From an uncultured Arcobacter sp. (GTDB lineage: Bacteria > Campylobacterota > Campylobacteria > Campylobacterales > Arcobacteraceae): a DNA stretch of 8,137 nt. Numbering within the stretch: position 1 is the stretch's first letter; every line of letters starts with the position of its first letter. The translations under genes and the position numbers were made by a program. Positions 1 to 6,575 of this stretch are shown here, piece by piece. The notes beneath the pieces were generated by a model. The model did not search any database. It was not told the origin of the DNA and saw only the letters and a list, made by a program, of their open reading frames with translations. The DNA lies in contig CALMBI010000251.1 in NCBI GenBank assembly GCA_937860115.1, forward strand, positions 1 to 8,137, given 5' to 3'.

Positions 1-231
1 TTAGATGATAAAAAGAAAAAAGATTTCGATAAAAAATTAGAAAAAGAGGGTAAATCTGCTAAAGATATGGATCCTAAAGAGTATAAAAAGAACTTTATGA
101 CAAAAGTGACTTTATCTACAAATGAAGCTGCAACAAGAGCTTGTAAGTTCGCTATCAGAGCTTTACAACAACAACATGAAGCTGCAACTGAATGGAAAGA
201 AGCAGCTCCTGGTTATGGATACAAATACTAA
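1..231 (+). CDS. C-terminal fragment of an upstream gene, probably SoxA (c-type cytochrome of thiosulfate oxidation)
   Basis: Frame 1 is open from the window edge to a TAA at 229-231, giving 76 residues; the start lies outside the window. The first half is very Lys/Asp-rich. It is followed by a helical stretch with one Cys (residue 48 of the fragment, in TRACKFAIRAL) and a short tail ending GYGYKY. In many epsilonproteobacterial sox clusters the order is soxXYZAB, which would make the gene before soxB soxA. SoxA forms the SoxAX cytochrome, which couples thiosulfate to a SoxY cysteine. SoxA has a C-terminal Cys haem ligand that carries a persulfide, and the CKFAIRA stretch could be that site, but the surrounding sequence is not recognisably conserved and no CxxCH lies in this fragment. 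The identification therefore rests mainly on position. It could be another periplasmic protein of the cluster. Confidence 0.5.
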   Translation, partial: LDDKKKKDFDKKLEKEGKSAKDMDPKEYKKNFMTKVTLSTNEAATRACKFAIRALQQQHEAATEWKEAAPGYGYKY

Positions 232-260
232 TTTGTAACATGATTTTAGAATGATTTTAA

Positions 261-288
261 AAAGCCAAGAGTTTCTTGGCTTTTTTTA
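261..288 (+). terminator. Strong rho-independent terminator after the upstream sox gene
   Basis: A perfect 10-bp stem, AAAGCCAAGA (261-270) with TCTTGGCTTT (274-283), closes a GTT loop and runs into a T tract (281-287). It begins 29 bases after the stop codon of the upstream gene and ends about 45 bases before soxB. Transcripts from the upstream sox genes should largely end here, so soxB would depend on read-through or on its own promoter. Confidence 0.9.
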
Positions 289-298
289 TTGATAAAAA

Positions 299-306
299 TG
301 TAGAAT
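299..306 (+). promoter_or_regulatory. Candidate sigma-70 -10 element for soxB
   Basis: TG followed by TAGAAT (301-306) lies 27 bases upstream of the soxB ATG, just after the terminator T tract. No clear TTGACA is present upstream, but epsilonproteobacterial vegetative promoters usually lack a conserved -35 and rely on T-rich upstream DNA, which the terminator tail supplies. The same TAGAAT hexamer occurs before the next gene. In such A+T-rich DNA a hexamer of this kind can occur by chance. Confidence 0.35.
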
Positions 307-333
307 AAGAAAAAAGAAAAAGGAATATAACGA

Positions 334-2118
334 ATGAGTAAATTAGGAAGAAGAGAATTTGTATATATGGCAGCTATGTTAAGTGCTGCACCTGTATTTG
401 CAAAATCTCATAACAGAAATCAACATGTAAAAAGTAAAAAAGCAGAAGATTACTATAAACTTGATAGTTTTGGTAATGTTAGAATCCTTCATATGACAGA
501 TTCACACGCACAACTTATGCCTGTATATTTTAGAGAGCCAAGTGTTAACCTTGGATTTCATGGAAATTATGGGAAACCACCACATATCGTTGGAAAAAAA
601 CTTTTAGATCATTTTGGTATCAAAGGAAATAAAAGATTAGAGTATGCATATACTTGTCTTGATTTTGAAAAACATGCAAAAGTTATGGGTAAAGTAGGTG
701 GATTTGCACAACTTCAAACTGTTGCTAATTATTTAAGAGATAGCTTTGGAAAAGATAAAGTGATCTTTATGGATGGTGGAGATACTTGGCAAGGTAGCTG
801 GACATCTTTACAAACTAGAGGTAAAGATATGGTTGGAGCATTAAATATGCTTGGTGTTGATGTATGTACAGGTCACTGGGAATTTACATATAAAGATAGC
901 GAAGTTATGGCTAACTTAAAAGAATTAAAAGCTGATTTCGTTGCGCAAAATGTTAAAGTAAAATCTGATGCATTTATGAATGGAAGTGAAATCGCTGAGC
1001 AAGCTTTTAGTGAAGATGATGAAAGAATGTTTAAACCTTATGTAATGAGAGATTTAAATGGTGCTAGAGTTGCAGTTATTGGTCAAGCATTCCCATATTC
1101 AACTATTGCAAATCCACAATACAATATGCCAGACTGGACATTCTCTATTGATCCTGAAAATATGCAAAAAGTTGTAGATGAAGTAAGAGCTAAAGAGAAA
1201 CCAGATGCTGTTATTGTTATTTCACACAATGGATTTGATGTTGATCAAAAAATGGCTGAAGTGTGTACTGGTATTGACTTTATCATGGGTGGACATACAC
1301 ATGATGGTGTTCCTGAAGCTGTTCCTGTTAAAAATGCAAAAGGTACAACTTATGTAACGAATGCTGGATCAAATGGTAAATTCTTAAATGTACTTGATCT
1401 TAAAGTTGCAAAAGGAAAAATCGTAGATTTTAAATTTACTCTTTTACCAATCTTCTCAGATCTAATCCCAGAAGATCCAAAAATGAAAGCATATATTGAT
1501 GATGTTAGAAAACCATACTTAAAAGAGATTAATAGAGTTGTTGCAACTACTGATGTTTCACTTTATAGAAGAGGAAACTTTAATGGTTCATGGGATCAAA
1601 TTATTTGTGATGCTTTAATTGATGTAAAAGGTGCAGATGTCTCTTTATCACCAGGATTTAGATGGGGAACTTCAATCCTTCCAGGACAAGCGATCACTTT
1701 TGATGATTTAGCAACTCAAACAGCTATGACATATCCTGAAACTTATGCAAGAGATATCAAAGGAAGTGATATCCATATGATTTTAGAAGATGTTGCAGAT
1801 AACTTATTTAACTCTGATCCATTCTACCAACAAGGTGGAGATATGGTAAGAACTGGTGGTATCTCATATACAATTGATCCAAGACAAACTATTGGGAAAA
1901 GAATTACAAATATCAGATTAACAAAAACTGGTAAATTAATGGATCCAAATAAAATGTATAAAGTTGCTGGTTGGTCAACTGTTGGATCTAAATCTGAGGG
2001 TGAACCTGTATGGGAAACTTGTGAAACATATCTAAAAAATATGAAACATATCACAAAAGTTAAACTTGATACACCAGATATGATTGGTGTAAAAGGTAAT
2101 CCAGGGATTCTTTTATAA
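334..2118 (+). CDS. soxB: SoxB thiosulfohydrolase (sulfate thiol esterase), Tat-exported
   Basis: SoxB is the periplasmic dimanganese enzyme that hydrolytically releases sulfate from the cysteine S-thiosulfonate carried on SoxY. The 594-residue protein begins with a twin-arginine signal (GRREF at 5-9, a short hydrophobic stretch, and a likely cut after VFA at 21-23), as expected for an enzyme folded with its metals before export. Metallophosphoesterase motifs follow in order: TDSH (D56, H58), GGDTWQGS (148-155), TGHWEF (179-184, where related nucleotidases have GNHE), SHNG (H298) and GGHTHDG (H321, H323). The C-terminal half, from about residue 390, is the 5'-nucleotidase C-terminal domain that closes over the active site. 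Length and motifs fit full-length SoxB. The ATG is preceded by AAAAAGGA with 9 bases of spacing. Closely related 5'-nucleotidases are excluded by the HWEF motif and the sox context. No fault is visible in the gene. Confidence 0.96.
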   Translation: MSKLGRREFVYMAAMLSAAPVFAKSHNRNQHVKSKKAEDYYKLDSFGNVRILHMTDSHAQLMPVYFREPSVNLGFHGNYGKPPHIVGKKLLDHFGIKGNKRLEYAYTCLDFEKHAKVMGKVGGFAQLQTVANYLRDSFGKDKVIFMDGGDTWQGSWTSLQTRGKDMVGALNMLGVDVCTGHWEFTYKDSEVMANLKELKADFVAQNVKVKSDAFMNGSEIAEQAFSEDDERMFKPYVMRDLNGARVAVIGQAFPYSTIANPQYNMPDWTFSIDPENMQKVVDEVRAKEKPDAVIVISHNGFDVDQKMAEVCTGIDFIMGGHTHDGVPEAVPVKNAKGTTYVTNAGSNGKFLNVLDLKVAKGKIVDFKFTLLPIFSDLIPEDPKMKAYIDDVRKPYLKEINRVVATTDVSLYRRGNFNGSWDQIICDALIDVKGADVSLSPGFRWGTSILPGQAITFDDLATQTAMTYPETYARDIKGSDIHMILEDVADNLFNSDPFYQQGGDMVRTGGISYTIDPRQTIGKRITNIRLTKTGKLMDPNKMYKVAGWSTVGSKSEGEPVWETCETYLKNMKHITKVKLDTPDMIGVKGNPGILL

Positions 2119-2146
2119 GAATTTAACTTTTATTTAACACTCTATT

Positions 2147-2154
2147 GCTAGAAT
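2147..2154 (+). promoter_or_regulatory. Candidate extended -10 promoter for the NosL gene pair
   Basis: In the 63-base gap after soxB, TGC immediately precedes TAGAAT (2149-2154), an extended -10 arrangement. The DNA upstream is T-rich (2121-2136) without a good -35 hexamer. Initiation would fall near 2161, leaving a leader of about 20 bases that carries the ribosome binding site. No terminator is visible after soxB, so co-transcription with soxB is also possible. Confidence 0.4.
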
Positions 2155-2169
2155 TGCTCCAAATTAAAT

Positions 2170-2184
2170 AAGGAGCTATTCTTG
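2170..2184 (+). promoter_or_regulatory. Ribosome binding site that supports a TTG start
   Basis: A full AAGGAG (2170-2175) sits 6 bases before TTG (2182-2184). Starting there gives a normal signal peptide (MANLFKK and then a hydrophobic core). The next in-frame Met is residue 25, beyond the hydrophobic core, and would leave the protein without an export signal. The TTG start is therefore well supported. Confidence 0.85.
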
Positions 2185-2889
2185 GCAAATCTTTTTAAAA
2201 AAATAATCACTTCAACGATATTCGTTACAATTTTTTCTGTATCACTTTTTGGTATGAGTGAAGCAAATGCACAGATCGACTACAGAGCTGTTTCTAAAAC
2301 AGAAGCTCTAAATGTACAATCAGGTAAAAATAAAGATTTCTGCCCAGTGTGTGGTATGACACTTCATAATTTTTATAAAACAAATTTTGCAGCAAATGCA
2401 AGTGGGAGCGAAAAACAATATTGTTCTATCATTTGTCTTGTTGAAGATGAGATGGTAAATAATAAAAAAATGAAAAAAATCAGAGTAGTTGATAATGATA
2501 CTATGAAAATGATAGATGCTGCAAAAGCAACTTATGTAGTAGGTAGTGATAAACCAGCAACTATGAGTAGTGTAAGTATCTACGGATTTGGTACAAAAGA
2601 GGGTGCTAAAACTTTTGCTACAAACCATGGAGGGGAAATCAAATCATTTATCGAAGTATATAGTATGGTAAAAGAGACTCAAGCAAAAGATATGTTAGCT
2701 ACTAGAGAAAGACAAGCGGTAGCAGCTAAAAAAGGTGAGATGATCTATAATAAAATGTGTAAAAAAACAGATAAAAAATTTGCATCGATTGCAGATGCTA
2801 AATCTTTTTTAGAAGAATCTAAAATTTGTGGGAATATTAGTGATAAACAATTACAAGTTATTGGAATCTATTTAGCACAAAGAGATTAA
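2182..2889 (+). CDS. Exported NosL-family copper-binding protein with a haem-less cytochrome c-like tail
   Basis: This 235-residue protein has a Sec signal peptide (KK at 6-7, hydrophobic 8-24, likely cleavage after ANA at 28-30). A NosL-type domain spans about 51-160. It contains CPVCGM (C54, C57, M59), a second Cys pair in QYCSIIC (C81, C85), and the typical second half with TYVVGSDKPATM followed by A-K-T-F and NHGGEI. NosL proteins bind Cu(I) and help assemble the copper-sulfide centre of N2O reductase, but no nos gene is seen here. After a charged helix (162-183), residues 184-235 (GEMIYNKMCKK, then SKICG, ending IGIYLAQ) resemble the first and last helices of a small cytochrome c but lack CxxCH. 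Only C193 and C216 remain. The next gene starts 1 base after the stop, so the two are surely co-translated. A periplasmic copper-handling role beside the Sox enzymes is inference. Confidence 0.8.
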   Translation: MANLFKKIITSTIFVTIFSVSLFGMSEANAQIDYRAVSKTEALNVQSGKNKDFCPVCGMTLHNFYKTNFAANASGSEKQYCSIICLVEDEMVNNKKMKKIRVVDNDTMKMIDAAKATYVVGSDKPATMSSVSIYGFGTKEGAKTFATNHGGEIKSFIEVYSMVKETQAKDMLATRERQAVAAKKGEMIYNKMCKKTDKKFASIADAKSFLEESKICGNISDKQLQVIGIYLAQRD

Positions 2890-2890
2890 T

Positions 2891-3865
2891 ATGTACAAAA
2901 AAGCTTTAGTGTTACTCTCTTCATTTAGTTTTAGTGCACTAATAGCTTCTTCATTACCACTCCTACAACAAGATACCGCTAAAGAATGGGATCCTGTTAC
3001 TGGTGAAAAACTGAAAAATTTTCCAAACACTAATTTCATAGCAAAATTACATAACGGAACAATTAGACAATATAGCTCATTTTATAGTGTTTTTAGTGAT
3101 CTGAAAAATTATGGATTGTTAGAAAATTCTATTTACTATTTTGATATTAAAAAAGAAAAATTCCTTAAACTACCATCAGATTTTTCTTATGATCAAAAGC
3201 AGTTTGAAAAAGATCATAATTATAAAAACAATATAAAAATTAAAAAATATTATAAAATGGGTGAAAAAATTTATACTCAACGATGTAAAAACTATCAATT
3301 TGAAATGGATGATTTTTTAGAGATCAACGAATTGAAATATTTTATTGGAAGTCAAAAGATATGTGGAGATCTAAATGAAAAATATCTTCACCCTTTGAGC
3401 CTCTATCTATGGGATATGAAAAAACTTGGACTTACTCAAAATAAAAATATTATAGTAGTGCACGATAATGAAAAATGTCCTGTCTGTGGAATGTTTGTCT
3501 CAAAATATCCAAAATGGGCTGCTAAACTTTATTATGGTGAGAGATCGTACTCATTTGATGGAGTGAAGGATCTTATGAAGTTTTACTTTCATTCTTCACA
3601 TTTTGGAAACTATCCAAATACCGAAAAAACGAAAGTAACTAAGTTTGAAGTGACTGATTATTACACGCAAAATGCTATAGATGGATTTAAAGCGTATTAT
3701 GTGATACGGAGTGATGTATATGGTCCAATGGGAAATGAATTGATACCATTTTTGAATCAATCAGACGCAAAATCATTTATGATAGATCATGATGGGAAAA
3801 AAATATTACAATTTAACGAAATAGATGAAAAACTTCCATACAAACTCGATACAAATGGAAGATAG
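2891..3865 (+). CDS. Exported three-module NosL-like protein (degenerate NosL, haem-less cytochrome c-like module, intact NosL)
   Basis: This 324-residue protein carries a signal peptide (residues 1-20, YKK then a hydrophobic core, likely cut near IASS). Residues 31-98 align with the start of the NosL domain of the preceding gene, but CPVCGM has become DPVTGE and QYCSIIC has become QYSSFYS, so this copy has no metal-binding Cys. Residues 120-175 (MGEKIYTQRCKN, then QKICG, ending LSLYLWD) match the tail module of the preceding protein and keep two Cys, C132 and C158. Residues 194-315 form a complete NosL domain with CPVCGM (196-201), YPKWAAKLYYG, YSFDGVKDLMKF, AYYVIRSD with GPMG, and AKSFMIDHDGKKI. 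The ATG lies 1 base after the previous stop with only a weak AAAGAG before it, which suggests translational coupling. It probably acts with its neighbour as a periplasmic copper chaperone or scaffold. No specific function is established. Confidence 0.75.
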   Translation: MYKKALVLLSSFSFSALIASSLPLLQQDTAKEWDPVTGEKLKNFPNTNFIAKLHNGTIRQYSSFYSVFSDLKNYGLLENSIYYFDIKKEKFLKLPSDFSYDQKQFEKDHNYKNNIKIKKYYKMGEKIYTQRCKNYQFEMDDFLEINELKYFIGSQKICGDLNEKYLHPLSLYLWDMKKLGLTQNKNIIVVHDNEKCPVCGMFVSKYPKWAAKLYYGERSYSFDGVKDLMKFYFHSSHFGNYPNTEKTKVTKFEVTDYYTQNAIDGFKAYYVIRSDVYGPMGNELIPFLNQSDAKSFMIDHDGKKILQFNEIDEKLPYKLDTNGR

Positions 3866-3873
3866 AAGAAAGA

Positions 3874-4344
3874 TTATTCTTTCATCTCCTGTTCGTTGAT
3901 ATAAGCATCTAAATCCATCGATTCATATGATTTGGAAGAGACATAATTAAGGATATTTCTAAATTTTTCTTTATTTCTGTATCCTTTGACATCATGGACT
4001 ACAACATTGTGTTCCATAAAAAGAATAGTCGGGTAAAATTTTACTTTAAAAAGATCTGCAAATTGTGAGGCGCTTCCTTTGAATTTTTTATATATCACAG
4101 TGTCACTCGAATCAACATTGATATCTACGTAATAGTAATCTTTATTGATAGTATCTTTACCACTTCTTTGTTCAAAACTCTCGTTTAGCATTTTGTTACA
4201 ATATGGACAATGTTCAGTATGGAAAAAAATCATTACCATTTTTTTGTGTGCAACTGCTTCTTTTGCTATTTGATTAAGATCAAATGTTCCTCCATAGAGT
4301 GCTGAAGTAAGGAGTGAAATAAATAGAAATCTTAAAAATAGCAT
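3874..4344 (-). CDS. Exported thioredoxin-fold protein (SoxW-like or thioredoxin_2 family, CPYC active site)
   Basis: This is a 156-residue protein with an N-terminal signal peptide (hydrophobic 2-17, likely cut near ALYGG). A thioredoxin-like fold follows: VMIFFHTEHCPYC places the redox pair at C46 and C49, DINVD forms the next strand, and FYPTILF supplies the cis-proline (P105) facing the active site. The acidic tail (about 140-156) is not part of the core. Periplasmic proteins of this type reduce or isomerise disulfides. SoxW-type thioredoxins in sox clusters, fed by SoxV or CcdA, are thought to keep SoxY thiols reduced. No SoxV partner lies in the window. The gene runs convergent to the NosL pair, with 8 bases between the stop codons, so it is regulated separately. 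Its ATG follows AAAAGGA with 7 bases of spacing. The CPYC motif also occurs in glutaredoxins, but the export signal and the length point to a periplasmic thioredoxin. Confidence 0.8.
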   Translation of the reverse strand: MLFLRFLFISLLTSALYGGTFDLNQIAKEAVAHKKMVMIFFHTEHCPYCNKMLNESFEQRSGKDTINKDYYYVDINVDSSDTVIYKKFKGSASQFADLFKVKFYPTILFMEHNVVVHDVKGYRNKEKFRNILNYVSSKSYESMDLDAYINEQEMKE

Positions 4345-4373
4345 ATAAAAATCCTTTTGTAAAACTTTGTAAG

Positions 4374-4379
4374 ATTATA
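4374..4379 (-). promoter_or_regulatory. Candidate -10 box (TATAAT) for the thioredoxin-like gene
   Basis: On the minus strand a perfect TATAAT reads from 4379 down to 4374, 29 bases before the ATG, with the ribosome binding site between them. Upstream, the DNA is A/T-rich (AAAATAAAAAATCGT on the minus strand) with no TTGACA at the expected distance, the usual picture for promoters of this group. Confidence 0.55.
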
Positions 4380-4428
4380 ACGATTTTTTATTTTAATCTC
4401 TCTAAGAATATGAAATTATCATAAGAAA

Positions 4429-4456
4429 TTGTATGTTCAAATCTAAAATTTAATTT
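4429..4456 (+). promoter_or_regulatory. Weak candidate promoter for the helicase gene
   Basis: TTGTAT (4429-4434) and TAATTT (4451-4456) are separated by 16 bases in the divergent intergenic region. If used, transcription would start near 4463, leaving a leader of only about a dozen bases before the ATG at 4476, consistent with the absence of a ribosome binding site there. Both boxes deviate from consensus in A+T-rich DNA, so this is tentative. Confidence 0.2.
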
Positions 4457-4475
4457 ATTTAGTTACTATTCCAAA

Positions 4476-6575
4476 ATGCCTTTAACAAATCTAAATCAAG
4501 AACAATATAAATCAGCTACTTCACAAATACGTTATAACCTTACGATAGCAAGTGCAGGTACAGGTAAAACTTCTACAATTGTTGGAAGGATTGCGCATCT
4601 TTTACATAATGGCGTGCCACCAAGTGAAATTTTATTGCTTACTTTTACTAATAAAGCAGCTTCTGAAATGATAAGTCGAGTAGCTAATTATTTTTCTGCT
4701 GAGATAGCATCTAAGATAGTATCTGGAACATTTCATAGTGTGAGTTATAAGCTAATGAAAACACTCGATATGAATATCACACTGAAACGTCCAAGTGAAC
4801 TCAAAACGCTATTTAAATCACTTTATGAAAAAAGGATTTTCCCATCAAGTGATGAGACAACGCCTTATGATAGTAACTATTTGTATGATCTATATTCGCT
4901 TTATTTAAATAGTACAAATAATGGTGAGGATTTTGAATCTTGGGTATGTGAGAGAAATAGTGCTCATAAGCCTTTCGTTTTGATATATCAAGATCTTTTT
5001 GATGAATTTAATACAATTAAAAAAGAGCATGGATATGTAAATTTTGATGATCTTTTACTTGAAATGTTAGAGATTCAAAAAATACACCCTTTTAAATTTT
5101 ATGAGATTTTGGTTGATGAATATCAAGATACAAATCCTCTTCAAGGAAGAATGCTAGAGGGGTTTCATTCTAAAAATCTTTTTTGTGTTGGGGATTATGA
5201 TCAGAGTATCTATGCGTTTAATGGAAGTGATATAGGGATTATTTCCTCTTTTAGTGAAAGATATGAGGGGAGTCATATCCATACGCTTACTAAAAACTAT
5301 AGATCGATTAAACCAATCCTTGATCTTGCCAATAAAGTGATCAATTACAATGAGCGGATTTATGAAAAAAAACTAGAAGTAGTAAGAGATTTAACTCCTC
5401 ATAAACCTACACTTCTTACGTTTGATGAACTCTATATGCAGTATGAATATATCGCTGAAAATATTAAAAAATCAGATACTCCACATAGTGAGATTGCTGT
5501 AATTTATAGAAATAACTCAAGTGCTGATGGAATTGAAGCAAATTTAAGAGATATTGGAATTGCATCAAAGCGAAAAGGTGGGCATAGTTTTTTTGATAGC
5601 AAAGAGATAAAATTTGTCTTAGATTTTTTGGTGTTACTCACTAATGCAAATGACATGATGGCATTTATTCATATAATAGAATATGGGAAAAATATAGGCA
5701 AAGGGGTCGCAAAAGATATTTTTGATGCACTTATAATCCTTGGTGATGGTGATGTGCTTAAAGGATTGATGCATCCAAATAATGAAAAAACACCATATAA
5801 AAGTACAAAAACAACAAATGTTCAATTGGGATTATTTGATGATTTTATAGAGATGGGGAGCCTTTCAAAATTTAAAAATAGTGGATTTAATGAAGCATTT
5901 TTAGGAAATCCATTTTTAAAACATCCAAAATTAACAGTGGAGAGTGGTGAATATCTTTATCAGTTTTATACACTTTTAAAAGAGCTCAAACGTATGAGTA
6001 ATCCAGCTAATCTTATAGATCATATTAAAAAAAGTAAAATATTCGCATCAGTATTAGAAAATCTTGGCAATGCAAGAGGAAAGCAAAAAGATGGAACTAT
6101 TAATCAATCTATGAAAAACACTGCTATAGTGAAAGCAAATAGAAAAGTAGAAACACTCAAACAACTTTCCCATCGTCACACAAATATAAAAAACTTTATC
6201 AATGCGATGGTACTTGGTGGAGGAGAGCTTAGTGAGGGGGAGGGTGTAAATCTTCTTTCAATTCACGCTAGTAAAGGGTTAGAATTCAAAGAGGTATATA
6301 TTATCGATCTTATGGATGGAAGATTTCCAAATCGTACTTTGATGAGTAAAGGTGGGAGTATTGAAGAGGAGAGGCGTCTTTTTTATGTTGCTGTTACAAG
6401 AGCAAAAGATATTTTATATCTAAGTTATGCAAAATACGATAGAATCAAAAAGCTAGATTTTATCTATAGCCCTTTTTTAGTTGAAGCAGGTCTTATTAAA
6501 GAGGATCCTAAGACTGAGCAAGAGGAAACTAAACCAAAAAAACGAATTAAAAAAGCATCAAAAAAGGAAGAATAA
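4476..6575 (+). CDS. uvrD: UvrD/PcrA-type superfamily 1 DNA helicase
   Basis: This 699-residue ATP-dependent 3'-5' DNA helicase would be expected in nucleotide excision and mismatch repair and in clearing RecA or stalled forks. The SF1A motifs are complete and in order: Q motif LNQEQ (6-10), Walker A ASAGTGKT (25-32), Ia LLTFTNKAASEM (54-65), Walker B VDEYQDTN (213-220), III VGDYDQSIYAFNG (238-250), IV LTKNYRS (271-277), V LLSIHASKGLEF (593-604) and VI EERRLFYVAVTRAK (631-644). The region between IV and V holds the 2B domain. The length is close to UvrD/Rep of Campylobacter and Helicobacter. The last 25 residues are a Lys/Glu-rich tail. The ATG has no upstream purine-rich site, but no other start codon lies in frame back to the stop at 4422, and the start is 5 residues before the Q motif, so it is accepted. 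UvrD, Rep and PcrA cannot be separated firmly from motifs alone. Confidence 0.88.
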   Translation: MPLTNLNQEQYKSATSQIRYNLTIASAGTGKTSTIVGRIAHLLHNGVPPSEILLLTFTNKAASEMISRVANYFSAEIASKIVSGTFHSVSYKLMKTLDMNITLKRPSELKTLFKSLYEKRIFPSSDETTPYDSNYLYDLYSLYLNSTNNGEDFESWVCERNSAHKPFVLIYQDLFDEFNTIKKEHGYVNFDDLLLEMLEIQKIHPFKFYEILVDEYQDTNPLQGRMLEGFHSKNLFCVGDYDQSIYAFNGSDIGIISSFSERYEGSHIHTLTKNYRSIKPILDLANKVINYNERIYEKKLEVVRDLTPHKPTLLTFDELYMQYEYIAENIKKSDTPHSEIAVIYRNNSSADGIEANLRDIGIASKRKGGHSFFDSKEIKFVLDFLVLLTNANDMMAFIHIIEYGKNIGKGVAKDIFDALIILGDGDVLKGLMHPNNEKTPYKSTKTTNVQLGLFDDFIEMGSLSKFKNSGFNEAFLGNPFLKHPKLTVESGEYLYQFYTLLKELKRMSNPANLIDHIKKSKIFASVLENLGNARGKQKDGTINQSMKNTAIVKANRKVETLKQLSHRHTNIKNFINAMVLGGGELSEGEGVNLLSIHASKGLEFKEVYIIDLMDGRFPNRTLMSKGGSIEEERRLFYVAVTRAKDILYLSYAKYDRIKKLDFIYSPFLVEAGLIKEDPKTEQEETKPKKRIKKASKKEE

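Noticed and set aside
871..885. GHWEF in SoxB in place of the GNHE motif of related metallophosphoesterases, as a possible lost active site.
   Set aside because: As I know the family, this variant is characteristic of SoxB, and all other metal ligand motifs are intact, so it marks identity rather than inactivation.
1824..2054. Open reading frame of 76 codons on the minus strand inside soxB.
   Set aside because: It lies wholly inside a well-conserved gene, has no ribosome binding site that stands out, and its product has no recognisable features.
2320..2628. Open reading frame of 102 codons on the minus strand inside the first NosL-like gene.
   Set aside because: It is antisense to conserved NosL motifs; the Cys/His/Phe-rich product is what reverse-complemented A-rich coding DNA gives.
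2182..3865. The NosL domains as part of an N2O reductase (nos) cluster.
   Set aside because: No nosZ, nosD, nosF or nosY is visible, and the neighbours are sox and thioredoxin genes. A nos cluster outside the window cannot be excluded, but nothing here shows one.
3868..3883. Small hairpin GAAAGA-TTAT-TCTTTC between the convergent stop codons, possible bidirectional terminator.
   Set aside because: The stem has only 6 A/T-rich pairs, overlaps the end of the minus-strand gene and has no T tract on either side, so termination cannot be supported.
5634..5825. Open reading frame of 63 codons on the minus strand inside the helicase gene.
   Set aside because: Antisense to a conserved enzyme, low-complexity product, and no start signals.
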